From Chloroflexota bacterium (GTDB lineage Bacteria; Chloroflexota; Dormibacteria; Dormibacterales; Dormibacteraceae), in contig VBEK01000156.1 of NCBI GenBank assembly GCA_005889135.1, forward strand, positions 1-33,392: DNA of 33,392 bases, read 5' to 3'. Positions 14,452 through 21,768 of the stretch are shown one piece after another. The position numbers were made by a program, and so were the translations under genes. Every line of letters starts with the position of its first letter. Position 1 is the first letter of the stretch. The notes below the pieces were generated by a model that saw only the letters and a list, made by a program, of their open reading frames with translations, was not told the DNA's origin and did no database searches.

Positions 14452-15755
14452 CTCACGACCCTCCGTTCCGGCACCTTGAGGATGCTAAGCGACCCAACCA
14501 CGAACCACACCACGAAGATGCCGAAGACGACAGGGAACCCGCCAGGCAGGCCAAGGATGGCCGGCCCGCGGTTGAAGATGTCGAGGAGCGGGCCGCCGAA
14601 GGCCACGGCCATGATCCCCGCACCGGCGGTGGCGATGTTCGAGAAGCCCATGTAAAGCCCGCCCTCGCGCGCCGGGATGACGTCCTGGATGAATGCCCAG
14701 TCGACCGAGAAGAACACGCCGAGGCCGACCCCGATGACCAGGCCAGCGAGCGTCGCCTGCGCGGCCAGCTCCGGCACGTGCAGCGCCGCCGCCAGCGGCG
14801 TCACGAGCGCGGCGGGGACCCACGCGTAGTGGCTGAACACGAGAACGAGGCTGCCCGCCGCGCCGCAGAGCCCGCCCGCGATGATCAGCGGCCGGCGGCC
14901 GATGCGGTCGGACAGCCACGAGGCGGGCCAGCTCACCAGGGCCGCCACCGCGATGGCGATGCCAAGCAGGGTCGAGGCGGCGATCGCCGTCGCCTTTCGG
15001 TCGTGGTGGAAGAAGACGTTGTCGAAGTAGAAGAACGCGTAGTTCTGGAGCCCCCCGAAGCCCATGAAGATGAGCAGGCGCGAGACCATCAGCCAGACGA
15101 ACGGCACGTTGCGGAGCGGCACGCCGAACGTCTTGCGCAGCATCTCGCGGAGGTCCTGAAAGTGCCCCTCCACGGGCCGGACCCGGTCGGGCACGAGCAG
15201 CACCGTCGCCAGCATCGTCGCCACGAGCAGCGCGCCGATGGAGAAGATCGCGGCCTCGCGACCGAAGTGCGCCAGCAGCAGGCCGGCGGCGACCGTGCCC
15301 CCGGCGATGCCGACGAGGTTGGCCACCCCGTAGTAGCCGGAGGCTTCGCCGCGCTGCGTCTCGGGCACCACGTCCGGCAGCAGTCCCTGGTACGGCGCCT
15401 GCGCAGTGTTCGACGCGAACTGGAGCAGGAAGTAGAAGAGGACGATCCACCAGTAGCTGCCGGCGAGCGCGATGCCGGTCAGAAAGAGCAGGTCGCCGGC
15501 GGTGCCCGCGGCGATGTAGGGGCGGCGGCGTCCCCACGGCGTGACCGTCCGGTCGGAGATGCCGCCGACGATCGGCTGCCAGACGATGGCGACCACCGTG
15601 CCGATCGACTTGAGCACGCTGGACGCCGTGCCTTCGTTGGCGCGGCCGACGAACTGGATGATCATGTCGGGCAGGATCAGCGCGGTGAGGCTGTTCCACA
15701 TGAAGCCGATCGCGATCCAGTACAGCGAGAGGACGACGAAATCGAGCGTGCGCAG
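14448..15755 (-). CDS. MFS transporter
   Basis: A 12-helix major facilitator of about 435 residues. The signature loop after helix 2 is GGISDRTVTPWGRRRPYI, and the second-half equivalent is WLSDRIGRRPLII. The pattern resembles sugar/sucrose-type (GPH-like) MFS proteins, and the substrate is unknown. The start is uncertain: no ATG, GTG or TTG lies between the upstream stop and helix 1. CTG at 15755 gives a complete first helix, whereas ATG at 15701 would begin in the middle of it. The gene follows acyl-CoA dehydrogenase directly and overlaps the ureohydrolase by four bases, forming a three-gene minus-strand operon. Confidence 0.85.
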   Translation of the reverse strand: MRTLDFVVLSLYWIAIGFMWNSLTALILPDMIIQFVGRANEGTASSVLKSIGTVVAIVWQPIVGGISDRTVTPWGRRRPYIAAGTAGDLLFLTGIALAGSYWWIVLFYFLLQFASNTAQAPYQGLLPDVVPETQRGEASGYYGVANLVGIAGGTVAAGLLLAHFGREAAIFSIGALLVATMLATVLLVPDRVRPVEGHFQDLREMLRKTFGVPLRNVPFVWLMVSRLLIFMGFGGLQNYAFFYFDNVFFHHDRKATAIAASTLLGIAIAVAALVSWPASWLSDRIGRRPLIIAGGLCGAAGSLVLVFSHYAWVPAALVTPLAAALHVPELAAQATLAGLVIGVGLGVFFSVDWAFIQDVIPAREGGLYMGFSNIATAGAGIMAVAFGGPLLDIFNRGPAILGLPGGFPVVFGIFVVWFVVGSLSILKVPERRVVR

Positions 15756-15778
15756 GCGCCCGGACGCCGCCGCCTGAT

Positions 15779-16978
15779 CTAGTCGGGCTGGTACGGAGGC
15801 AGCGATCTCTTGACCGGCCGGTCCTCGCGGTAGCCGAGCGCGTACTCGCCCTGGAGGATCGTGTGCACCTCGCGCGTGCCTTCGTAGATGATCGGCGCGC
15901 GCGCGTTGCGGAGGAAACGCTCGACCGGGTACTCGGCGGAGTAGCCGTATGCCCCGTGCACCTCGACCGCGTCGTGGGCGGCGTTGAAGGCCGCGTCCGT
16001 CGCGTACTGCTTGGCCATCGAGACCTGGCGCGTGTGCCGCTTGCCCGTGTTCTTCATCCAGCCGACCTTGAAGTAAAGGAGGCGGCAGATCTCGTAGTCC
16101 CGCGACATGCGCGCGATCATCTGCTGCACCAGCTGGTAGCGGCCGATCTCCTGGCCGAACGTCTTGCGGTCGCGCGCGTACTTGACCGAGGCGTCCAGGC
16201 ATGCCCGCACCGTCCCCGTCGCGCCGGCGGCGACGGTGTAGCGGCCGTTGTCGAGGCAGCTCATCGCGATCTTGAAACCGTCGCCCTCGTCGCCGATGCG
16301 GTTGGCCTCGGGGACCTCGACGTCGCTCATGAAGATCGAGCCGACGTCGCCGGCGCGGATGCCGAGGCGGTCTTCGATCGGCTCGGTGCGCAGCGCCTTG
16401 CCGCACGCCTCGCGATCGAGCATGAAGGCGGAGACGCCGCGGTGTCCGGCTTTGGGGTCGGTCTTGGCGAACACGAGCAGGAAGTCGGCGGTGTCCGCGT
16501 CGGAGACCCAGACCTTCTGGCCGTTCAGCAGGTAGGCGTCGCCGCGGCGCCGCGCCGTCGACTGCATCGAGGCCACATCGGAGCCGGCGTTCGGCTCGGT
16601 CAGGCCGTAGCACGCAAGCTTCTTCCCCGCGGCCATCGGCACGAGCCACTGCTGCTTCTGCTCCTCGGTCGCCCACGTGTAGAGGCCCATGCCCACGAGT
16701 CCGACGTGGACCGAGAGCACCGTGCGGTAGACGGTGTCGACGTACTCGAGCTCCTCGCACACGAGTCCCAGCGCGAGGTAGTCCATCCCGTGCCCGCCGT
16801 AGCGCTGCGGAAAGCAGACGCCGGGAAGGCCGAGGGACGCGAGCTTGGCGAAGATCTCGGGGTCGTGGCGGCCGGCGCGATCGTTGGCCGCGATGTGCGG
16901 CGCGAACTCCTTCGCGCAGAAGTCGCGGACGGCGTCGACCAGCTGCTCCTGGTCAGGAGTGAGCCCCAACTCCAACAC
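15779..16978 (-). CDS. Acyl-CoA dehydrogenase
   Basis: A 399-residue FAD flavoprotein of normal length. Visible signatures are CYGLTEPNAGSDVASM (FAD/substrate loop), NGQKVWVSDADTADF, the ARDRKTFGQEIGRYQLVQ helix and the C-terminal IYEGTREVHTILQGEYALG, in which the Glu of YEGT is the expected catalytic base. It oxidises acyl-CoA to trans-2-enoyl-CoA, passing electrons to ETF. With the branched-chain-type 2-oxoacid dehydrogenase upstream, branched short-chain acyl-CoA substrates are possible, but this is inference. GTG at 16978 has a TAACCT -10 six bases upstream. Palindromic array 2 begins 18 bases before the start codon and occupies its whole upstream region. Confidence 0.93.
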   Translation of the reverse strand: MLELGLTPDQEQLVDAVRDFCAKEFAPHIAANDRAGRHDPEIFAKLASLGLPGVCFPQRYGGHGMDYLALGLVCEELEYVDTVYRTVLSVHVGLVGMGLYTWATEEQKQQWLVPMAAGKKLACYGLTEPNAGSDVASMQSTARRRGDAYLLNGQKVWVSDADTADFLLVFAKTDPKAGHRGVSAFMLDREACGKALRTEPIEDRLGIRAGDVGSIFMSDVEVPEANRIGDEGDGFKIAMSCLDNGRYTVAAGATGTVRACLDASVKYARDRKTFGQEIGRYQLVQQMIARMSRDYEICRLLYFKVGWMKNTGKRHTRQVSMAKQYATDAAFNAAHDAVEVHGAYGYSAEYPVERFLRNARAPIIYEGTREVHTILQGEYALGYREDRPVKRSLPPYQPD

Positions 16979-16984
16979 GCGACT

Positions 16985-16990
16985 AGGTTA
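16985..16990 (-). promoter_or_regulatory. Putative -10 of the acyl-CoA dehydrogenase gene
   Basis: TAACCT on the minus strand is six bases before the GTG at 16978. The first, imperfect palindrome of array 2 (16998-17009) starts only seven bases further upstream and overlaps the position expected for a -35 element. Confidence 0.35.
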
Positions 16991-16995
16991 GTTCG

Positions 16996-17264
16996 TTTAG
17001 TCGCGACTCACGGTGGTTCGGGAGGTCGCGAAGGGCTGATAGTCGCGACTATCCACCCATTCCGCGCTCGAGAATGCGCGATAGTCGCGACTAACGTCGG
17101 ATCTTGGGGACCCAAGGGGCTGATAGTCGCGACTAACGTCGCTTCTTCGGGACCCAAGGGGCTGATAGTCGCGACTATCCACCCATTCCGCGCTCGAGAA
17201 TGCGCGATAGTCGCGACTAACGGCGGTTGCGGAGGTCGCGAAGCGCGGATAAGTCGCGACTATC
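16996..17264. repeat. Palindromic 42-bp-period array 2 (7 units)
   Basis: Units start at 16996, 17038, 17080, 17122, 17164, 17206 and 17248, an unbroken 42-bp period. Five units carry GATAGTCGCGACTA exactly. The first has TTTAGTCGCGACTC, and the last has one inserted A (GATAAGTCGCGACTA). Units 2 and 5 are identical over all 42 bp, with spacer start TCCACCCATTCC. Units 3 and 4 share ACGTCG...GACCCAAGGGGCT, and units 1 and 6 share ACGG...GGAGGTCGCGAAG. The array fills the 299-base gap between acyl-CoA dehydrogenase and the CvpA-like gene. Confidence 0.95.
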
Positions 17265-17277
17265 GGGATTTAGGTTG

Positions 17278-18093
17278 CTACTTCGTCGGGCTCGGGGTCG
17301 GGCATGCCGCCGGCGTGGGCGACGTCTTGGGCGAAGCAGTCGGCTTTGGCGACGGCGAGGCGGTGGGCTTGGGCGTGGCCGTGGGGCACGCCGTCGGGGT
17401 CGGCACGGGCTTCAGGTCGTTCGGGCCGACGTGGCCGATGAAAGGCAGGCGGCTGCCGAAGCTCAGGATGAACGGCACGGCGCGCGAGCCGTGCAGCTGG
17501 GGCTGCAAGAAGTCCGTGTAGATCTGCTCCAGCTGGTGGAGGCCGCCGACGGAATCGAGATGGGCGGCGTTGTTCTTGGCCGCGTTGGCCTTGAGTGTGT
17601 CGAGGTCCGACTTGGAAACGAGCACGGCGGTGATCGGGTTGGAGAGCATCTGGCTCTGGAGCTGGTTCACCTGGGCCAGCGTGAGGTTGGCGCTCGCTAC
17701 CACGGGTTTGAAGGCGTTGTCCAGCGTCACCAGGGCGGATACCGCCAGGTAGACGACGACCAAAGTTACGAGCCCGTGGACGAAGACCCCGAGGAGGCCG
17801 TCGATGCCGCGGATCGCCTCCAGGCGGTGGAACATCCCGCCGATGGCCCCGCCGATGGCGCCGAGAACCACGGCGAGGATGAGCGCCACGAACACGGCCA
17901 GCACAGGCGTGAGGTGGAGCAGCTTCTGCATCTGGGTGGTGTATTGATCGTGGAAGCGGAAGACCAGCAACAGCGTGCCGAAGAAGAAGATCTCGGCCAT
18001 CAAGGGCTGAATCACCCCGCGCTGGAAACCCGTGATGAGCGCGATCACCAGCACGATGACAACCACGATGTCGATGATCAAAGCGGGCGCCAT
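17278..18093 (-). CDS. CvpA-like membrane protein with Pro/Thr/Ser-rich tail
   Basis: A 271-residue protein. Residues 1-130 hold four hydrophobic segments, beginning with a DIVVVIVLVIALITGFQRG stretch like CvpA (the colicin V production family), whose members include membrane scaffolds of redox-regulated serine proteases. A soluble region of about 100 residues follows, then a tail of about 50 residues made of PTP/PKPTASP-type repeats, which resembles an extracytoplasmic linker or wall-spanning stalk. The tail contains three Cys in CPT contexts. ATG at 18091-18093 is close to the divergent ParA gene. Function is not known. Confidence 0.7.
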   Translation of the reverse strand: MAPALIIDIVVVIVLVIALITGFQRGVIQPLMAEIFFFGTLLLVFRFHDQYTTQMQKLLHLTPVLAVFVALILAVVLGAIGGAIGGMFHRLEAIRGIDGLLGVFVHGLVTLVVVYLAVSALVTLDNAFKPVVASANLTLAQVNQLQSQMLSNPITAVLVSKSDLDTLKANAAKNNAAHLDSVGGLHQLEQIYTDFLQPQLHGSRAVPFILSFGSRLPFIGHVGPNDLKPVPTPTACPTATPKPTASPSPKPTASPKTSPTPAACPTPSPTK

Positions 18094-18157
18094 TCTAGTG
18101 GTTAGACCCCAGGATCCAAGTCAGAACGGCCGTGTTCAGTTAGACTCGCATCGACTT

Positions 18158-18931
18158 TTGGCCCGAACGATCGCCGTCGCGATGCAGAAGGGCGGGGTTG
18201 GCAAGACCACCACCGCCGTCAACCTGGGCGCCGCTCTCGCCGAGATAGGTCAGCGCGTGCTTTTGATCGACCTCGACGCCCAGGGCCACCTCACGCTCTA
18301 TATGAAGCCGGCGCACGAGCTGGACAAGACCATCTACCACCTCCTCGTCGACCCGGAGACCACCGTCACCGACATCGTCCAGGAGGCGCCGCAGATGGGC
18401 GTCCACTACATCCCCGCGGACATCGAGCTGGCGGGCGCGGAGAACCAGCTGATCAACGAGATCGGCCGGGAAAGCATCCTGCGCGACAAGCTCGAGCCGG
18501 CCCAGCGCCGCTACGACTTCATCATCATCGACTGCCCACCATCGCTGGACCTGATCGTCATCAACGCCCTCGTCGCCGCCGACGAGGTGCTGGTCCCTCT
18601 GCAGGCGGAGTTCCTCGCGCTGAAAGGAATGCAGGAGCTGCTGGTCACCATGGAGCGCGTGAAGCGCCGGCTCAATCCACGTCTCGAGCTCATCGGCATC
18701 CTGCCCACCCTGTACAAGCACCGCGCGCTGCACTCGCAGGAGGTGCTGTCTGCGGTGCGCGAGAAGTACGGCGACAAGGTCTACGACTTCTGGATCACCG
18801 ACTCGATCCGGTTCGCGGAGACGCCCCTCGCCGGTCAATCCATCCTCACGTACGCGCGCGACTCCGACGGCGCGAAGTCTTATCGCGCGCTCGCCGCCAA
18901 GGTCATCGAGAATCACCGGGTGCAGGACTGA
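18158..18931 (+). CDS. ParA/Soj-family partition ATPase
   Basis: A 257-residue P-loop ATPase with the deviant Walker A motif of the ParA/MinD class, KGGVGKTT at Lys11-Thr18. It is followed by VLLIDLDAQGHLTLY (the A' motif), FIIIDCPPSLDLIVINAL (Walker B) and VLVPLQAEFLALKGM. The protein lacks an N-terminal HTH extension, so it is a short Soj-like ParA. TTG at 18158 was chosen as the nearest start before the first strand; TAGACT at 18141 is a plausible -10. No ParB homologue is adjacent; instead a 98-residue protein starts 14 bases downstream. The substrate could be a chromosome region, a membrane complex or another cargo. Confidence 0.88.
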   Translation: MARTIAVAMQKGGVGKTTTAVNLGAALAEIGQRVLLIDLDAQGHLTLYMKPAHELDKTIYHLLVDPETTVTDIVQEAPQMGVHYIPADIELAGAENQLINEIGRESILRDKLEPAQRRYDFIIIDCPPSLDLIVINALVAADEVLVPLQAEFLALKGMQELLVTMERVKRRLNPRLELIGILPTLYKHRALHSQEVLSAVREKYGDKVYDFWITDSIRFAETPLAGQSILTYARDSDGAKSYRALAAKVIENHRVQD

Positions 18932-18945
18932 GGGGTTTGTGATTC

Positions 18946-19242
18946 ATGCCTAACTTCAAGCGCGTGCAACTCGTCGGGTCGGAGGAGCTGTTCCGGCAGA
19001 CGCGGCCCCAGGCCGTCGAGGACACGGACGACGTGATCAAGGAGACGGTCGACCGTCCCGGCCGGGCAACCAAGGAGGTCGTCTACAAGACGATGAACTT
19101 CACGTCCGAGGAGCTCGAACTGCTGCTCGAGGCGGTGCAGGTCGCGAAGTACCCGGACCGCGTGCGCGCCAAGCCGGCGCTGGACAAGTTCGACTCGCTG
19201 GACGCGCTGCGACTGAAGCTCCAGGCCGCCGCCGAGAGCTAG
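18946..19242 (+). CDS. Small protein downstream of ParA, unknown family
   Basis: A 98-residue charged, soluble protein. It has a helix-prone acidic middle (FTSEELELLLEAVQVAKYPD) and a C-terminal helix (LDALRLKLQAAAES); residues 20-45 are rich in Asp, Lys and Thr. I do not recognise a family or a clear HTH or ribbon-helix-helix motif. It starts 14 bases after the ParA stop, with AGGGG about 13 bases before its ATG, so the two are probably co-transcribed. By analogy with small cargo adaptors that accompany ParA-type ATPases it could be the partner protein; that is inference from position only. Confidence 0.75.
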   Translation: MPNFKRVQLVGSEELFRQTRPQAVEDTDDVIKETVDRPGRATKEVVYKTMNFTSEELELLLEAVQVAKYPDRVRAKPALDKFDSLDALRLKLQAAAES

Positions 19243-19340
19243 TAGCGCTTGCGCGACCTGCGCCTGATGTAGCCGTACGTCCAGAAAAGGCAGATAAGCA
19301 GAAGCACCACCGCGAACCCCACCGCCGCTATCTGCTCCAT
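19239..19340 (-). CDS. Candidate 33-residue single-helix membrane peptide
   Basis: On the minus strand an ATG at 19340 opens a 33-codon frame ending in TAG at 19241-19239. It encodes a short polar start (MEQIAAVG), a hydrophobic segment (about residues 7-24) and a strongly basic end (IRRRSRKRY), the classic layout of a small N-out/C-in membrane protein. It fills the 118-base gap between the ParA partner and the MBL gene, on the opposite strand, and overlaps the former by four bases. No good ribosome-binding site is seen. It may be chance, but the match to membrane topology is striking for so short a frame. Confidence 0.4.
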   Translation of the reverse strand: MEQIAAVGFAVVLLLICLFWTYGYIRRRSRKRY

Positions 19341-19360
19341 TGCGGTAAAAGTGTGAGGCA

Positions 19361-19948
19361 GTGGGCAAGCTCGCCATCGTCAAGCTGAAGCTCGACCGCG
19401 AGGTGAACTGCTACCTCGTGTCCGACGCCGGCTCAAAAGAGGCCGTCGTCATCGACCCGGGCATGCCCGCGGAGAAGATCGTGGAGCAGGCGGCGGGCGT
19501 GACGGTCAAGCACATCCTTGCCACCCACGGCCACCCCGGCCACGTCGGCGGCAAAGACGACGTCAAGGAGGCCACCGGCGGCCAGACCGGCATCCACTCC
19601 CTCGACGCCAAGCAGTTCCTCCGCTCCGCCGACCACTACCTCCTCGACGGCGACGAGCTCGAGTTCGGCGAGTTCAAGATCCAGGTGCTGCACACGCCCG
19701 GGCACACGCCGGGCAGCGTCTGCTACGTGATCGCCAACCACGCGTTCGTCGGCGACACGATCCTGGCGGGCGGCATCGGCCGGCAGATGCCAGAGACCGA
19801 CCTGCGCCGGCAGATGATGAGCATCAGCACCAAGCTGCTGCGCCTGCCACCGAGCACAGCCCTGTATCCAGGCCACGGTCCGGCCACCAGCCTGGAGCGG
19901 GAGCTCATGCAGAACCCGATCTTTCGCGGAGCCGGCACCAGGGCCTGA
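19361..19948 (+). CDS. MBL-fold (glyoxalase II-like) protein with altered metal motif
   Basis: A 195-residue metallo-beta-lactamase-fold protein resembling short glyoxalase II-like hydrolases. It has NCYLVSD, VVIDPG, HTPGHTPGSVCYV, VGDTILAGGIGR and YPGHGPAT, so most metal ligands are present. The usual HxHxDH reads HGHPGH (ACC CAC GGC CAC CCC GGC CAC), with Gly in place of the Asp that normally binds the second metal and orients water. It may therefore bind one metal, or have altered activity. GTG at 19361 is preceded by GAGG. Its 3' end shares a hairpin with the convergent lipoprotein gene. Confidence 0.85.
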   Translation: MGKLAIVKLKLDREVNCYLVSDAGSKEAVVIDPGMPAEKIVEQAAGVTVKHILATHGHPGHVGGKDDVKEATGGQTGIHSLDAKQFLRSADHYLLDGDELEFGEFKIQVLHTPGHTPGSVCYVIANHAFVGDTILAGGIGRQMPETDLRRQMMSISTKLLRLPPSTALYPGHGPATSLERELMQNPIFRGAGTRA

Positions 19949-19967
19949 GCCCGCGGACGCTCAGGCC
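19942..19967. terminator. Hairpin across both convergent stop codons (bidirectional terminator candidate)
   Basis: GGCCTGAGC (19942-19950) and GCTCAGGCC (19959-19967) are a perfect 9-bp inverted repeat with an 8-base loop. The left arm contains the TGA of the MBL gene and the right arm contains the TGA (minus strand) of the lipoprotein gene. No U-run follows, as often in GC-rich bacteria. Confidence 0.55.
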
Positions 19968-20416
19968 GACGGGCTTACCAGGCTCATCAGGATCTTGGTC
20001 ACGCCGGACGCGGAGTTCGACTCCAGCGTCCCCCCGACGCGGTTGTCGCTCCTGCGCATGAACTTCGCCGTGAACCGCTCGGGGGTGTTGCTCGTGAAGT
20101 TGATCGTCCAGTCGGTCTTGTTCATCTGGTCGGCGTAGTAGGCCTGGACCTTGCTCACGGAGTCGAGCGTCTGCCACTCCATGCCCCAGGCGGTGGGAGC
20201 ATTGTTCGGGAAGGCGGCGGCCGCGGTGAGGCGCGCCTTGGGGTAGATCGGGACGTCGGTCGGGAACCCCGGGGGCATCGCCACCTGGGCGCCCAGCTGC
20301 CCCGACGGTCCGGCCAGCCTCGGCGAGGACGCTGCCGGCGACGGCGACTCTGCACCGCCGATCGAGCAGGCGACCAGCATCAGGGCGGCCGCCACCGGGA
20401 CGGCGATCGACCTCAT
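19961..20416 (-). CDS. Predicted lipoprotein, unknown function
   Basis: A 151-residue secreted protein. The first 17 residues form a signal peptide ending in a lipobox (LMLVAC), so Cys17 would be lipidated. A Ser/Pro/Ala-rich linker (18-45) follows, then a globular domain with PGFPTDVPIYPKARLTAA and a QAYYADQMNKTDW segment. The pattern of a net-charge-poor PxDVPxYPxA start and a YYxxxMxxxGW-type helix is common in small actinobacterial/Chloroflexota lipoproteins of unknown role. Its ATG overlaps the dihydroorotase stop by four bases, so it is translated from the same message as the pyrimidine genes. Confidence 0.8.
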   Translation of the reverse strand: MRSIAVPVAAALMLVACSIGGAESPSPAASSPRLAGPSGQLGAQVAMPPGFPTDVPIYPKARLTAAAAFPNNAPTAWGMEWQTLDSVSKVQAYYADQMNKTDWTINFTSNTPERFTAKFMRRSDNRVGGTLESNSASGVTKILMSLVSPSA

Positions 20417-21768
20417 CCGAACACGAGGGCCGGGCGCACCATCCGACCATGGGTCGCGCCGACCAGCTCGCCACGTAGGAACACTTCCCTGATCGCGAAG
20501 TCGAACCGCCTTCCCGCCATCACGCTGTGCCGCTGCCGCGAGCGCATCTCGTGTGCGGCGACGGTCGTGGTGCCCTTCGGGTCGACCAGCGCGATGTCGG
20601 CGTCATAGCCGGGGGCGATCGCGCCCTTGCTCTGCTCGAGGCCGACGAGGCGCGCCGGCGCCTCGCTCACCCACCGCGGCGCGAGCCACACGTCGCCCAT
20701 GTCCTTGGCCAGCTGCAGGCAGCTCAGGTAAAGGGTCTGCACGCCCGGGCTGCCCGCCGGGGCTTCCGCGAATGAGCGGGACTTCTCCTCGTCGGTGTGC
20801 GGCGCGTGGTCGGTGCTGACGATGGAGATGACGCCGCGCCTGAGCCCGTCGACCAACGCCGCGCGATCGGCCGCCGTACGAATCGGCGGCAGCATCTTCA
20901 TCGCCGAGCCGACGCGGTCGAAGTCGTCGGCGCTGAGCAGCAGGAACTGCGGACAGGTCTCCAGCGTGAGCTCGGTGCCGACGCGCATCGCATCCTCCGC
21001 GGTTTGAAGGCCGAGCGCGCTGGAGAGGTGCGCGACGTGGAGGTGCACGCCCGCTTCCCTCGCCACCGCCGCCGCGGCGGAAAGCGCGACCGCCTCCGCC
21101 TCCGGCGGGCGCGACTCGAGCAGGTCGCCGTACGTCAGCAGCGGTCGCTGGAACGCGGCGAGCACGGTCGGGTCCTCGGCGTGGATCGCCAGCGGCAGTC
21201 CAAGTCGCGCCACCGCCGGCGCGAGTCGAGCCAGCGTGCCGTAGTCGGCAGGCGCCTCGAGGTCGGGATCGTCTACGCCCGGCGAGTACAGGACCTGCTT
21301 CCGGCTCAGGCTGAACGAGTAGGCGAGGTAGGCCTTGAACCCCACCGCTCCGGCCGCGGCCATCTCCTCGAGGTCTTGTGCCGTGCTGCTGGAGCGGATC
21401 AGGCCCCACAGGCCGAAGTCGACGCGCGCCTTGCTCCGGGCCAGGGCCGCCTTGGCCTCGAGCACGCCGGCGCTGTCCACGGCCGGAACCGTGTTCGGCA
21501 TGTCCACGACGACGGTCACACCGCCGGCTGCGGCAGCCTCGGTCAAGGAGGCGAAGTCCTCCTTCTCGGGGAACCCCGGGTCGCGGCTGTGGACGTGGAC
21601 GTCGACGCCGCCCGGCAGCACGTAGAGACCACGAGCGTCGACGACACGCCCACTCGGTTCCAGCCCGGGCTCCACGCGCGTGATCACCCCGTCGGCGACG
21701 AGCACGTCGGCGTGCCGTGCGCCCTCGGGCGTATACACGGTGCCCCCCTTGAACAGCACCTCAGTCAA
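20413..21768 (-). CDS. pyrC: Dihydroorotase (cyclic amidohydrolase family)
   Basis: A 451-residue amidohydrolase. Metal ligands are visible in [11 protein letters not shown] (HxH), GFKAYLAYS (the Lys that is carboxylated in class I enzymes), AIHAED, HVAHLSS and STDHAPH. It interconverts N-carbamoyl-aspartate and dihydroorotate in pyrimidine synthesis. Allantoinase and dihydropyrimidinase share these motifs, but the directly preceding orotate phosphoribosyltransferase domain favours dihydroorotase. TTG at 21768 overlaps the PyrE stop by eight bases; GTG at 21759 is the alternative. The gene is the second-last of the minus-strand operon that begins with the peptide transporter. Confidence 0.85.
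   Translation of the reverse strand: MTEVLFKGGTVYTPEGARHADVLVADGVITRVEPGLEPSGRVVDARGLYVLPGGVDVHVHSRDPGFPEKEDFASLTEAAAAGGVTVVVDMPNTVPAVDSAGVLEAKAALARSKARVDFGLWGLIRSSSTAQDLEEMAAAGAVGFKAYLAYSFSLSRKQVLYSPGVDDPDLEAPADYGTLARLAPAVARLGLPLAIHAEDPTVLAAFQRPLLTYGDLLESRPPEAEAVALSAAAAVAREAGVHLHVAHLSSALGLQTAEDAMRVGTELTLETCPQFLLLSADDFDRVGSAMKMLPPIRTAADRAALVDGLRRGVISIVSTDHAPHTDEEKSRSFAEAPAGSPGVQTLYLSCLQLAKDMGDVWLAPRWVSEAPARLVGLEQSKGAIAPGYDADIALVDPKGTTTVAAHEMRSRQRHSVMAGRRFDFAIREVFLRGELVGATHGRMVRPALVFG

Noticed and set aside
16996-17264. Array 2 as a CRISPR array
   Set aside because: The repeat is only 12-14 bp, the 28-bp spacers are related to each other and two whole units are identical, the arrays are scattered, and no cas gene is present.
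20413-21768. Allantoinase instead of dihydroorotase
   Set aside because: The motifs fit both, but the adjacent PyrE domain makes pyrimidine synthesis the better explanation.
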